This document shows positions 1 to 9,805 of a stretch of 29,243 nt of DNA, piece by piece; the first letter of the stretch is position 1; the number at the start of each line of letters is the position of its first letter. The DNA lies in assembly GCA_010094045.1 (NCBI GenBank), contig ML986788.1, forward strand, positions 35,701 through 64,943, read 5' to 3'. Source of the stretch: Lojkania enalia (Eukaryota; Ascomycota; Dothideomycetes; Pleosporales). The notes under the pieces were generated by a model. That model was given only the letters and a program-made list of their open reading frames with translations. It had not been told where the DNA came from and did not search any database. A program made the translations under genes and the position numbers.

Positions 1-2080
1 AGCTCTTTAAAGAGTTAAATAACTCCCTATTCTATTAGTAATATAATAACTATATTAAACTTATTTAGTATATTATTTATTATACTAGATACTAGCTAGC
101 TAGAAATAGTTCTACCCTATATAAAATAGACAACTAGTTATACTAGATTCCTATATTACAGCTACAATCGTTAATTACGGCTACTTTTTAAAGAGGGAGG
201 TACTATTATAATATTTTTATATTTCTTCTAATATTTATATATAGTATACTCGCTTTAATATATATACTTTCTTCTTCTCTTTTATCTTCCTACTTACCTC
301 GCGTTTAGCTTACTCCTTAGCTATCCTCTTATATAACACCTAAGATCTGTATATAGTATATAATACTAAACGTTAATAAACCTTATTATCTCTACTTATA
401 GCCTCTTATAATATAGAAATATAGGTTATATATAGTTTTAAGCGGATTAGAAGTTAATATAAACATCTATTTAGAAGCTAGAGTTATAAACTAAGTTAGG
501 CTAAAGGTAGATAGTAGTTCTATTACTATTAATATACTAGTAACTAGTAGAGGGGTAGCTATTTAACAGCTACTAAATTCTCTTTATATCGCTTTAAAGT
601 CTAACTTATAGTAGTTCTTCTAGGTTATTAAGGCCTCTACTAGTATCTTATTCTTCTACTATAAAGAGTCTAATTTACTTTAAATCTCTTTAAATATATT
701 AACGAGTATATTCTTATTTATAGTATATAATAGTAGATAATATAATATAATATTATAGACGCTTATATATAGTTAATTAATCGTACTTTAGGTAGTTAAC
801 TCTATTACTATATACTATATATAAATATTAAATCGTTATATAAAAAATAAAGATATCTATATTATATAGGTTTTTATAGAAACTAGGTCTATACTACTAT
901 ATAGGCTAGCTAGATTAGTAAAACCTTCCTCTATTATAGTTATAATAAGTTGGTTATATTTTAGCTAGCAGCTAATAGCTATTACTAGCAGCTAGTTTAA
1001 ATATTATAGTAAGGGTAGTATAGATGTAGAAGTATTATAGTATTACTATAATACTACTATCTAATATAAATACTATATAGAAGATATTTTAAATATCTAC
1101 TAAAAAGATAACTTATTTTAAAGATATTATTTACTACTTAATAGGTATATTTAACGTTAATATACCTCTTCTTTATAGTAAAGGTACTAGTAAAGCCTTT
1201 ATTCGCCTATAAAAGAAGATTATTAAAAACTTAGAGGATTAGTTGTTATTTATATAATAATACTTAAAGGATATCTCTAAAGATAATAATAAGCTCGTTT
1301 TAGAAAATATGAGTATATTTACTATTTACCCTTTCTTATTTTAAGATTTAATTAACTTTTCATTCTATTAAAAGGATAATATACTATATAAAACTATAAA
1401 TAGAGGTCTTAAAATTGAGATGCTAATTATAGTTATACTCTAATAGAGATAATCTAATATAATATTACTTATTAGTATCCTATTATATTATAATAAAGAT
1501 AAGTAGGCTATTCTATTAGAGTTTTACTAGAATAGGGTTTTAATAGGTATTATTAGAAGAAGAACTCAACTCTAGTCTTTTTAGAATACAAAACCGTTGA
1601 TTTAGCTAACTAGTATACTATATATATTTATAAGTAGAGAAACTAACTAATATATAGAAAGTATCCTTAGTACTATTACTTATATAGATTATATTCGGGG
1701 ATCTAATTCTCTAAAGGTATTATAGTTAAAGTAACTATTACTAGTACTTTATAAAATAGCAATATAATTTAACGTTCTAGTAAGCTAGTATTATAGTAGA
1801 GAGATTATCGTAAGAATATACTACTATTACTATCCTCTAATAAATTTTTTATAGTATTAGACTTTTATACCAATTATAGCCTTAATTAAGATTTAGGGAT
1901 TTTAGGCGGTATTACTATTGTAATTAAAGTATTTTCTAATAACTTTCGGGTTATAAGATTAGTTCTATAGACGTAAGAGGAATATAAGACGCCTAAGTTT
2001 CTTTATAGAGTTTTTAATAAGTATTATAGCATAACTACTTTTGCTAGAGAATATCTAGTAGCTTATAGAGGGCAAGTCCG
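1..2080. repeat. RIP-degraded AT-rich repeat DNA, unclassified
   Basis: The sequence is dominated by TA, TAG, CTA and TTA words and has very few CA or TG dinucleotides, which is the pattern left by RIP. Both strands contain stretches where the only stops are TAG/TAA in an otherwise protein-like frame. One is on the minus strand at about 200-580 and is rich in Lys and Arg. Another is on the plus strand at about 1180-1440. They may be remains of transposase or retroelement ORFs, but I recognise no catalytic motif. Composition returns to normal near 2080. Confidence 0.6.
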
Positions 2081-2534
2081 TGCAAGTCTAGAAAAGATAA
2101 AACGCTGGGATTTAGAAGCTTATATTATAGACTTTAACTATTATCTATTCGGACTTCCTACTCTTGGCGATACAGCCCTTAGCTGTACTTAAACTGCTCG
2201 CCTTATAGAAGCAGACAATGGGAAAAGACGACGGCTATAAGGTGCACAATAATACTAAAGTGAATAGATGGTCGATTTTAGTAATAATTTATACTAGCCC
2301 TGGTTTCTAAGCTTGCGCAGTTTAGACCGTGAAATTTGCATAGTCCTTAATGAAGTCCGAGCATAGATTCGCTTCCTCAATACGATAGGTTCAATGGAGG
2401 TCGTTGCGAGCCATTTTTAAATGATTGTTGTGGTGAGAGGCGAATCTTGTCTCAGGGAGGGAGATAAGGAGCTGAACTGGTTGATTGAAGATGGCCAGCG
2501 GGCCATATTTATGTACATGAAAAAGGGGTATATC

Positions 2535-2593
2535 AGCTGATATCCAGCGTAATATCCGGCGTGATATCGACCGTGATATCGTACGTCGATATC
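2535..2593 (+). repeat. Five-unit 12-bp tandem repeat around GATATC
   Basis: Five consecutive units of 11-12 bases share the core GATATC or AATATC: agctgatatcc, agcgtaatatcc, ggcgtgatatcg, accgtgatatcg and tacgtcgatatc. The unit length is a multiple of three, so one plus-strand frame stays open and reads as a four-residue pattern (DIQR, NIRR, DIDR, DIVR). That frame runs on into the TPR fragment downstream across one TAG at about 2656. Whether it was ever translated is not shown. Confidence 0.7.
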
Positions 2594-2658
2594 TGATACA
2601 GCTCGGCAGACTAGCTAAAAATCCCCATGACAATTGTTGTGATTGTTTTGCTACTTAG

Positions 2659-2886
2659 AGCTTAGGCCAAGAGCTGAAAGTGGTAGTGACGTAGAGAAGC
2701 CTAGTGATAATTCGTAGGGGGCATCCTTCCACGCTAACAAGCGTGGTGAACCTCGCCTTTACGTGGAAAGGACAAGGCCGTGATGAAGAGGCCATCAGAC
2801 TTATGGAAGAGTGTATCTCTTCACGCACCTATGTGCTTAGACATCTTCATCTTATAGTTAGTTCAACCGAGGTATTAGCTGGATAG
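2659..2886 (+). pseudogene. Tetratricopeptide-repeat fragment (NLR/kinesin-light-chain type)
   Basis: The plus frame reads HPSTLTSVVNLAFTWKGQGR followed by DEEAIRLMEECISSR. This is the signature of the kinesin-light-chain-type TPR found at the C-terminus of fungal NB-ARC/NACHT-TPR proteins. About one and a half repeats remain. An in-frame TAG at 2692-2694 lies where the preceding repeat should continue, and TAG at 2884-2886 falls at a position that is usually Trp (LAG followed by W). No nucleotide-binding domain is visible upstream. It is a broken fragment of a larger gene. In intact relatives these repeats act as the sensor or binding region of an NLR-like protein. Confidence is high for the family and low for any surviving function. 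Confidence 0.75.
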
Positions 2887-3388
2887 AGAGTGGGATAATT
2901 AGGCATTGATAGGGGGATGTTATAGTAGTAATAGATCAGCTATAGTGAGAAGCTTGAACTCAATACATGGGACAAAAAGTGAAGCCAGATGTGGCTTGGG
3001 TGCGCAGCCCTTGAATCGCTTATGCGGGCGTTACTCGAGGGGCGGTCGTAGGATTCGGAGAATTTAGTCATCAAAGCGGCTATCGGTATTAAGATCTGGG
3101 CTACGCTAGCTCCGTCGGGCATGCTCGTATAAAGTCGCCCCACTCAATCAACTTCTAGAGAGTAAAGCTGTCCAATCCTGCTCTAGTGTTTGTCACCGAT
3201 GCCACGACCGCTACCTCTGCGGCGTATCGTTTCCATCGGCGAAGACACAGAAGTCGCTAATGCAAACGGCTGACAGCCAAGCAATTTAGCGTGTGGAAGA
3301 TAAAAGGCAAGACAGATCAATTAGAAAGTGGGGCTAATAGGAATTTTCAAATCAATTAAATTAAACATTATCAATTATATATCTTGGC
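2887..3388. other. No gene recognised
   Basis: The composition is near normal and there is no AT collapse. Short open frames exist on both strands, including 2940-3143 on the minus strand and a plus-strand frame from about 2988. None matches a family I know and none has a convincing gene structure. The end of the block (about 3320-3380) is AT-rich and could be promoter for the 3389 exon. Confidence 0.4.
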
Positions 3389-3458
3389 ATGACGACGACT
3401 CCACGCGGAAATGCATTGACGACGTATGGCCTTGGTGGACCTCCTTTCACACCCGAGG
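3389..3458 (+). CDS. Possible 5' exon spliced to the hydrolase pseudogene
   Basis: ATG at 3389 opens a 23-codon frame (MTTTPRGNALTTYGLGGPPF...) ending at a GTAGGT donor. A candidate intron, 3459-3529 (71 bases), has a CTAAC branch-like site in gactaacgg and a ttctaag acceptor. Splicing joins phase 1 to phase 1 and enters exactly the frame of the ATG at 3547. This would add a short non-bacterial leader to a bacterial-type protein. It is inferred from splice signals and frame only. I do not recognise the exon, and it could be part of an unrelated gene. Confidence 0.35.
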
Positions 3459-3546
3459 GTAGGTAATGGCTAATGCACGGTCGTTACCCACCTCATTAAC
3501 TATAAGACTAACGGCATGCCGTTTCTAAGCAACCGACAGCAGCATA

Positions 3547-4622
3547 ATGAAGATGGTGGAACGCAACATCGCCGTGTTCGGCATCACGACGATTATTAAT
3601 ACAATGTTAGTAACAGCACAGAACATGTCGTACGGAGCCAACAACTTCTACCGTAATGACAGCGTACTGTAACGGTTCAGCCGATCACCTTCTAGAATTA
3701 ATACCGGATGACTGTCGCGGGCAATCTCTTCACCCGCAACGACCTCGATCGCAGCGTTAACTCGTCGGCCAACATCGTCGGCTATCCTATGGGTGCAGTG
3801 AAGGAGCAGAGCGCGAACCTTTACGCCACGAAGTTGGCCGAGCAGGGCTTCGTCACGGTATCGGTCGACACCTCGTTCTGGGGCGGAAGCGACGGTGAGC
3901 CGCGAAACGCGGTGTTGCCGGACGTCTACTCAGAGACGTTCAGTGCGGTAGTGGACTATCTCAGCACGCAGGATTTCGTCGATCGCGAGCGGATCGGTGT
4001 CCTCGGCATCTGCGGCAGCGGCTCCTTCGTGATCAGCGCGGCGAAGATCGACCCGCGCATGAAGGCCATCGCGACGACGAGCATGTATGACATGGGCGCT
4101 GTCAACCGAAACGGGCTGCGGAGGTCGCAAAACGTCGAGCAACGCAAGGAGCTCATTGCCGCGGCAGTTCAGCAGCGCCAGATCGAGGTGGACGGCGGTG
4201 AGATTCAATATACCGGCGGCACCCCGCATGAGATCACGGCGGAGTCGACTCCGGTCGATATTGAGTTCTTCGACTTCTATCGCACCCCGCGTGGCGAGTT
4301 CACGCCCGAGGGCTCGTCGCCCAATCTTACGACGCACCCGACGCTCTCGAGCAACACGAAGTTTATGAACTTCTACCCATTCAACGATATTGATACGATC
4401 TCGCCGCGTCCGATGCTGTTCATCTCGGGTGACCAAGCACACTCGCGCGAGTTTAGCGAGGACGCCTATGCACTTGCGGCCGAACCGAAGGAGCTGTTCT
4501 GGGTGCCAGGCGCCGGTCACGTCGACCTCTACGATCGCGTGGAGCTCATCCCATTCGACAAGCTCACCCGGTTCTTCTAGAAGAATCTCGGTGAGAAGAA
4601 CGCCACTCTCAGCTCGTACTGA
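3547..4622 (+). pseudogene. Bacterial-type alpha/beta hydrolase (dienelactone-hydrolase-like, YcjY-like), inactivated
   Basis: The longest clean frame (3708-4580, 290 codons) has the fold's key sites. The nucleophile elbow GICGSG has Cys102, as in dienelactone-hydrolase-type enzymes. The acid is in SGDQAHS (Asp242) and the base in GAGH (His271), all numbered from Met3708. Upstream, the frame from ATG 3547 reads like a signal peptide (VFGITTIINTMLVTAQNMSY) followed by NNFYRNDSV. It breaks at about 3667-3671, where five extra bases (CTGTA) shift the frame. Homology then resumes as VTVQPITF, with TAG at 3693-3695 and TAA at 3699-3701, both readable as former Gln codons. Near the C-terminus TAG at 4578-4580 interrupts the gene, and the frame runs to TGA at 4620-4622. 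The body has no introns, is much more GC-rich than its surroundings, and resembles secreted bacterial hydrolases, suggesting horizontal transfer. The substrate is unknown. Confidence 0.85.
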
Positions 4623-4945
4623 GAGGCCCGTTCTCGACCTCGTAGCGCCAAATTTTTGCGTAGCGTCAAAACACGGCCTCATGTCATGCTACACTTATCA
4701 CGGACAACTTCGTGCTTCCGGGGTGCTAGTTTCATAGCTCGAACCCCTATTAGTCTAATACTTTCCTGCTATCTTAGGGATAATTTAATTTGATCTTCCT
4801 ATACTACGCTCAAGAAAATCGCTCCCTTCTGTAACTCCGCGCGTCTCATGTTGTAATCTGCTATTCAAGTCTCGAATGTGTTTCGGCTACCAACTAACTC
4901 ATCCCAAAGTCTCTCAACTGCAGCCTCTTCTTCCTCTTCCCAGAC
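4623..4945. other. Convergent intergenic region
   Basis: This lies between the end of the plus-strand hydrolase and the end of the minus-strand membrane gene. I see no gene. Tandem convergent 3' ends are expected here, but I could not identify a poly(A) signal with confidence. Confidence 0.4.
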
Positions 4946-5782
4946 TTACACAATGCCTGGAAACAACTTATATGGTACGTCGGTTTTGTACCTTGTCCAC
5001 TGGCCGCTATACTTGCGCGTCATGTATTCATCCATTCCCTTAATCGAGGTACCCAGGAAATCGCGGAGGAGGAATAGAACCTCGAGCACACACGGCACTA
5101 TCCCTCCTGCCGCGAGCATGTAGCCACCACGCCAGAGCATATAGCCAGCGTAGTTGATGTGCTGGGCAAGCTGCCACAGGCCACCAGTATAGATCTTGCC
5201 CTGATTCTCGGGTCGCTCTTTAAAGCGTTTGCGCTGCACTTCAGCCAGTGTCTCTGTGACACTACCGACGAGAAACATAGCGGTCCCAAGGAGCAGCGGC
5301 AGCGGGAAAGAGGTATCAGTGCCGGGGATAGGGATCCGTGGGCCCTTCAGGATAGTTGATGCCTTAGGGGACAGCAGGATGAGCGAGCTGGTAGTGTCAA
5401 AGGCGAGGTTGAAGGCGGCGACGTAGGCAGCAAATGAGGGCGGAAAGTACTCGCGGTTAAGGACGAGGATCCAGTAGACGTGCCTAGCAGCGGCGGTAAC
5501 CGACATGCCGAGCAGGATAGAACGCGCGTCGAGCACGCTGCTAAGGGCATTGCCACCTATCTGCATGGAAGAGAGACCGAGTTTATCGAGGATGGCGCTG
5601 CCCCAGCCTTTGGAGAGCAAGTAGTATTGTAGGAGAGGGTCGATGGCGCGGAGGCCGATCCAGGTTGCTGTTCCTGCGATGCTGCGGTTGTAGTTACCAC
5701 GGTGGATTTTGTCGGTTGGAGGTCCTCCGTTGTCATCCGCTTGCGCCTGAGCGGCCCGGTCGTTTGGAGAAACGTTCGCCAT
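4946..5782 (-). CDS. DUF1295 / steroid-5-alpha-reductase-like membrane protein, intact copy
   Basis: An uninterrupted 278-residue frame starts at ATG 5782 and ends in TAA. The C-terminal half has the family signature: GLWQLAQHINYAGYMLWRGG (around residue 200), then MDEYMTRKYSGQW and a VPYKLFPGI tail. This corresponds to the GLW..H.NY...W and Y..Y....P....PG pattern of DUF1295 / steroid reductase C-terminal and related methyltransferase-like membrane proteins. Several hydrophobic segments (about residues 90-105, 120-140, 160-180 and 210-240) suggest a multi-pass ER or other endomembrane protein. The N-terminus (about 30 residues) is polar. The substrate cannot be read from the sequence; lipid, sterol or polyketide reduction are all possible. 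It is the only gene here without visible lesions. A dead paralogue lies at 8858-9670 and a scrap of a third copy at 15846-15890. Its promoter shares a block with the paralogue. Confidence 0.85.
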   Translation of the reverse strand: MANVSPNDRAAQAQADDNGGPPTDKIHRGNYNRSIAGTATWIGLRAIDPLLQYYLLSKGWGSAILDKLGLSSMQIGGNALSSVLDARSILLGMSVTAAARHVYWILVLNREYFPPSFAAYVAAFNLAFDTTSSLILLSPKASTILKGPRIPIPGTDTSFPLPLLLGTAMFLVGSVTETLAEVQRKRFKERPENQGKIYTGGLWQLAQHINYAGYMLWRGGYMLAAGGIVPCVLEVLFLLRDFLGTSIKGMDEYMTRKYSGQWTRYKTDVPYKLFPGIV

Positions 5783-5889
5783 TTTCTAAGCTCTTTGGGC
5801 GGACGGTGCGGTTGGTTAATTGTACGGCGAGCGCAGGTACGCCTGTGGCTTGTTCAGGAATCAGGGCTGGACACGTTATACCTTATAAA

Positions 5890-5936
5890 CTCGGCATCTA
5901 GGGATGCTCGGTGCTTCGCGTAGACGAAAAGCCGAC
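5890..5936 (-). promoter_or_regulatory. Promoter block shared by the two DUF1295 paralogues (copy 1)
   Basis: Read on the plus strand, ctcggcatctagggatgctc and the following bases to agccgac match 9760-9805 closely. Here the block starts about 108 bases upstream of the ATG. The sequence between this block and the start codon is much less alike in the two copies, so the block stands out as conserved. It could be a regulatory site or simply the better-preserved part of the duplication. Confidence 0.5.
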
Positions 5937-6794
5937 ATCAAGATTCGGCTTTCCGCAATATTTCTGCGCCAGGCCTTCGACAAGCTTTCGTTGCCCTACT
6001 TTTTTCTTGGCAGCTTAGTTCTTGCCTCTCCGTCGCTTCCATAAGCGTTGCGAACAATTTCCTAAGCGCCTAAAAACCCGACCGCATGTTGGCCGCGCTT
6101 GCCATAACTCGACGAAAAGCTCGAGATTTGTTCTTACCAAACACTAATTCCTCCAGACTGCGGCGTCGACTGACTAATAGTTGAGAGGCTCAAATAAACC
6201 TCTTACTTTTCTGCATATACAGCTTAAGCTGGTGCTCATGTGGAGAGACAGTTGCCGAAAGACAAGAACTTAACGTTAAAGGTTTAATTTTTTTTACATG
6301 TTTACACAGATAAACCAACGTAGTAAATTGGTTAGAAGGCTAAGTATTATTATCTATAAAGCAAAGAGGGCAACTACAATAGTACAAATATACTTGCAAT
6401 TCAAGTTAATATAAGAATGTTTTCGTATGTTACTGGGCTTTTTTCATGTCAGAACCCCACTGATCTGTTAAGAACATATAACAGCCTAAGAAAGTGGTGG
6501 TATTGGCGAACTTCTAACAGGGTGTCTCCGTTCCTTAGGATGCGTAGAGTAATGCAAGAGCGGGGTGGAAATAAGGAAGGGAACTAAGAGCAGCTGAAGA
6601 CGCGGCGCAGTAAACATAATTAGTCGGAAATATGGGACCTAAGAAGTAAGGAAGTGAGAATAAAGAGTTAAGATTATCCAGAGTCTTACCGACGAAAGTT
6701 TCAATCAATCAATATTAACAACTCTACAGAAAAAAAAAAAATTTGCTGCATCGTCAATATGTCCAATAAAAACCTCTCCAGAATAGGCTTCCCA
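5937..6794. other. Intergenic, no gene recognised
   Basis: This is a near-normal to AT-leaning region between the DUF1295 promoter and the 3' end of the SDR pseudogene. It has homopolymer runs (a T run near 6287-6295 and an A run at 6728-6740). I see no coding frame with family similarity and no RNA gene. Confidence 0.4.
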
Positions 6795-8047
6795 CTAAAT
6801 GAAGAGTCCCAGCTCTACAGGAGCAGCTCTTATCTAATCCGTTTGAATCTCATCTAGAAGGGTCTTCTCTGGATAGTCATCTAGATCCAGGTCCATATAT
6901 CCCCTCGGAGCCCACTTTCGTGCAGAGATAAAGAGACAGCGCCTATTAATGCTGCGGTCACTGAAAATACGTAGTAGGCATTATCTACCATCTGAAGGCT
7001 CTGCAAGCCGGACTCCAGATTCTTCAACATGGTCGTAGGCTTCCTTAGGCAGAATCTTAGTTCTAATGTACCTATCAGAACTCAGTCAGGGGCGAAGCTC
7101 CAGCATACTGTAATTCTTGTTTCTTTTACGTACCATGGCGCAATCATATTCACTCTGCTACCGCAGTAGGGAACTACCCTTTACATTCCACGCATGATCC
7201 CACGCATGCCCCATTTCGTAGCAGGGTACTGAATGCTTCGTGGAACGTCAAAGTAAGCTGCTCCCGAACCGATGAGGACCAGGCAAGTGTCCTCTTGTCC
7301 AGGATGTAGTTTCGTCCCGTTCTGCTTAACGAAGTAATACAGCGAAAGTTTGACCATATACAACACCCCACAGAGGTTAACGTCAATAGTTTTAAGATTG
7401 GGTTCAGTCGGTTCGGCATTCTTGCCTGTAGAAGGTTTATTTAAGCAAACGATACATTCATTAAAGGACGTGTAATCGTACCATCAAAACTGAAGACGTC
7501 ATCGGGGGGTGCAATCCCTGCATTAGCGACGACAAAGTGGATTTTGCTAGTAGGTGAAAACTGTGCCGCCTCGCGGAATAATCGAACTTAATCTTCCCAC
7601 TTTATAATATCGCATTAAATAAACTTAGCACTAGTACAGACTCAGTCTCGCAGGCAGGGCAGTCGTTGGGCCACGAATGATACTCACTTAGGTAGTTCAG
7701 AAGCCAACTTCTCTCCCATTTCCGCATCGACGTCCGCAATGCAAACCAGAGAGCTGATCCCACTATCAGTGCTTCCGTTCAGTGGAGAAGAGAAAGGGAG
7801 ATCGTTTCTTACCCGGCAGAGGCCAAGGCTCGTACATAAGCTTCACCGAGGCCATTAGCTCCTATTGAGTAGTAAGTATGGGGGGGCTTCAATTTGCCAC
7901 TCTGACTCGGCGTCCAGAGTGAGGGCTCGGGAAGCGAAGTCAAACAGTATCCTGACCTCCTGCCACAATGGCTGTCTTTCCAGCACAATTGCTGGTATCA
8001 AAATCAACATCGCAGTTGACTGGGTGAGCTGGTGATGATCCTCCCAT
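6795..8047 (-). pseudogene. Short-chain dehydrogenase/reductase, six exons, killed by nonsense mutations
   Basis: The exons are 8047-7957, 7861-7813, 7762-7688, 7630-7482, 7425-7134 and 7071-6795, totalling 933 bases (310 residues plus stop), a normal SDR length. Introns of 95, 50, 57, 56 and 62 bases all have GT..AG ends. ATG 8047 sits in AAAATGGGA. The protein shows the cofactor loop AGGANGLG (usually TGxxxGxG), a VANAGIA motif, the catalytic Ser in IGSGAAY, and YxxxK in QYPATKWG. The C-terminus reads ARKWAPRGYMDLDLDDY. The gene is dead: TAA at 7615-7617 and 7588-7590, then three more stops, one in exon 5 after RGIMRGM and two in exon 6 (before CLLRI and after EIQTD). Every stop can be a former CAA/CAG (C to T on the coding strand), the RIP change. 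The likely former activity is NAD(P)-dependent oxidation or reduction of an unknown alcohol or ketone. Confidence 0.88.
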
Positions 8048-8857
8048 TTTGTTGGTGGTGCGATAGAGCGGCGAAGGTGGAAAGGATTGAATTCAAGACT
8101 GCGAGGAAGAAGACGAGCCTATGCAATTGAAACCTCAGTGAATAGCGTCGTTCGCTTCGCCCGAGCAGGACTTTTGAGATGGGCGAGAGTTTTCTGTTCG
8201 TTATCGCCCAGAACGCAATGCGGGGTCTGCTCTTCGTAAGCGCCGTTCTTATGTCAGCGATCGATGTCACGAGAAGACTAGCATCCGACGCCACGGAATG
8301 GGTGATGCCTTGATAGAAGGAGGTGCACCGTCATGGAGTAATCACGTCGAGAAGGTCTATGGAAAGACCCATGCGCCAAACCTTCCTCATTTCCAAATCT
8401 GATGAAGGGCTCATCGCGATATCTACTCTGTGAGGGCTTCTTTATGGAGGGCGGAGGTCTTAAGAGGCATATACAGCCACCTATGGTCAGAAGGAAGGCA
8501 CCTTTAACCAACCGTTCCCGTGCCCTAAATGCCGTCGCTAAGGGAAGGACGATGCCTGGATCGATGGTAGCGCTGCATGATACGATCACGTGGCAGTAGT
8601 GCATGGCGAGGATGAGGGGCGCTACACTCTTTGTCGGGCGAATTTTGGCCGTCCGCCGAGCTATCTCGGGTGTGCGCGATACAGAAAATCAGACCTTACT
8701 CATTTATATCCAAAGCTCATCCGAAGCAGACGCAAATCCGAACAGATAACGAATTGTTGCGAGTCTAGGCAGAATCTAGAAGCAACTTGCCCACGTAATA
8801 AAATCGATTAAGATAGATAGCTACAGTGCTTTTGCCCTTCGTACACTATGATTTACA
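8048..8857. other. Upstream region of the SDR and 3' flank of DUF1295 copy 2
   Basis: The composition is near normal. Minus-strand open frames at 8004-8294 and 8278-8604 overlap the SDR start and show no family features, so I do not call them genes. It probably holds the SDR promoter. Confidence 0.4.
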
Positions 8858-9670
8858 AAAATACCTGGGAACATCCTATACGGAGTATCGGCCTTGTACT
8901 TGATCCACTACTCACCGTACTTTGCTGGTCATATATTCATCCATACCCTTGACTGAAGTGCGAAGGAAATCTTGGAGGAAGAGTACCTCAAGCACGCCCG
9001 GCACAATTCTCCCTGCCGCCAGCATATAGCCGCCGCGCCAGAGTATATAGCTGGCATAGTTGATATACCTGGCAAACCGCCACAAACCACCCGTGTAAAT
9101 CTTGCCCTTATTCTCAGGTCGATATTTAAAGCGTTTGCGCTGCACTTCTGCCAATATCTCTGTTATACTACCGAAGAGAAACATGGCAGCTCTGAGGAGC
9201 AGGGGCAGTAGGAGGGAGAAGTTATTGCCGGGAATAGGGATACGAGAACTCCTTAGGATAGTCGATGCCTTTAGAAAGAGAAGGAGGAGCGGTCTGACGA
9301 TGTCGAAGGCGAAGTTAAAGGCGGCGACATAGACAGCGAACTTGGGCGGAAAATGCTCACGGTTGAGGTAAAGGATCCAGTAGATGTGCCGGGCGGCGGC
9401 GGTAGCCGACATGCCTAGTAGGATGGAGCGCGGATCGAGCAGGCTAAGCGCATTACTACTCATCTAAATAGAGGAAAGGCCGAACTTCTCGAGAATGGTG
9501 GCACCACCATCCTTTGCAAGGAGATGGTATTGTAGGAAAGGGTCGAGGGCGCGGAAGCCGATCCATGTTGTTGTTCCGGAGATGCTGTGGTTGTAGTTAC
9601 CACAGGCGATTTTGTTAACAGGCTCTTTGCCCGCCTCGACGGCATGGTCTTTTGGAGGAGCATTCGCCAT
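8858..9670 (-). pseudogene. DUF1295 / steroid-reductase-like paralogue (copy 2), inactivated
   Basis: Copy 2 aligns along its whole length with 4946-5782, from MANAPPKD and the start of FGLSSI through GLWRFARYINYASYILWRGG to the Y..M-FPGI tail. A TAG replaces the Gln after FGLSSI (copy 1 has SSMQ). This cuts the protein at about residue 68 and leaves 8912-9463 as a separate open frame from an internal Met. Near the C-terminus an extra A in AGCAAAG (copy 1 CGCAAG) shifts the frame at about 8920. Beyond that the true frame continues as KYGE, stop, WIKYKADTPYRMFPGI. Both stops fit C-to-T or G-to-A change. A one-codon difference (LLRD versus LQD) also separates the copies. The gene is dead, and its promoter block matches copy 1. 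Confidence 0.88.
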
Positions 9671-9759
9671 TTCTTAGAGCTTTCAACGATGCAAGTCAGG
9701 GTGGTAGCTTAGTAGCTTCTCTAGAAGCTGGGGATGGGTTATATGAAATTGACGTATAC

Positions 9760-9805
9760 CTCGGAATCTCGGGATGCTCGCTCTTTCGGTAGACGCGAAG
9801 CCGAC
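9760..9805 (-). promoter_or_regulatory. Promoter block shared by the two DUF1295 paralogues (copy 2)
   Basis: On the plus strand, ctcggaatctcgggatgctc continuing to gaagccgac matches 5890-5936 with few differences. It starts about 90 bases upstream of the copy 2 start codon. Its preserved spacing and sequence suggest it was duplicated with the gene, and it may be a binding site. Confidence 0.5.

Noticed and set aside
3930..4682. A 250-codon open frame on the minus strand across the hydrolase
   Set aside because: It is Arg-, Leu- and Ala-rich, as expected opposite a GC-rich gene. The plus strand carries the catalytic motifs. It is a shadow frame.
5098..5426. Several short frames on both strands within the DUF1295 gene
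   Set aside because: They overlap the intact 278-residue gene, which has clear family motifs.
8278..8604. Minus-strand 108-codon frame with a hydrophobic stretch
   Set aside because: It has no family similarity I recognise. It overlaps another frame and lies in the likely promoter of the SDR gene.
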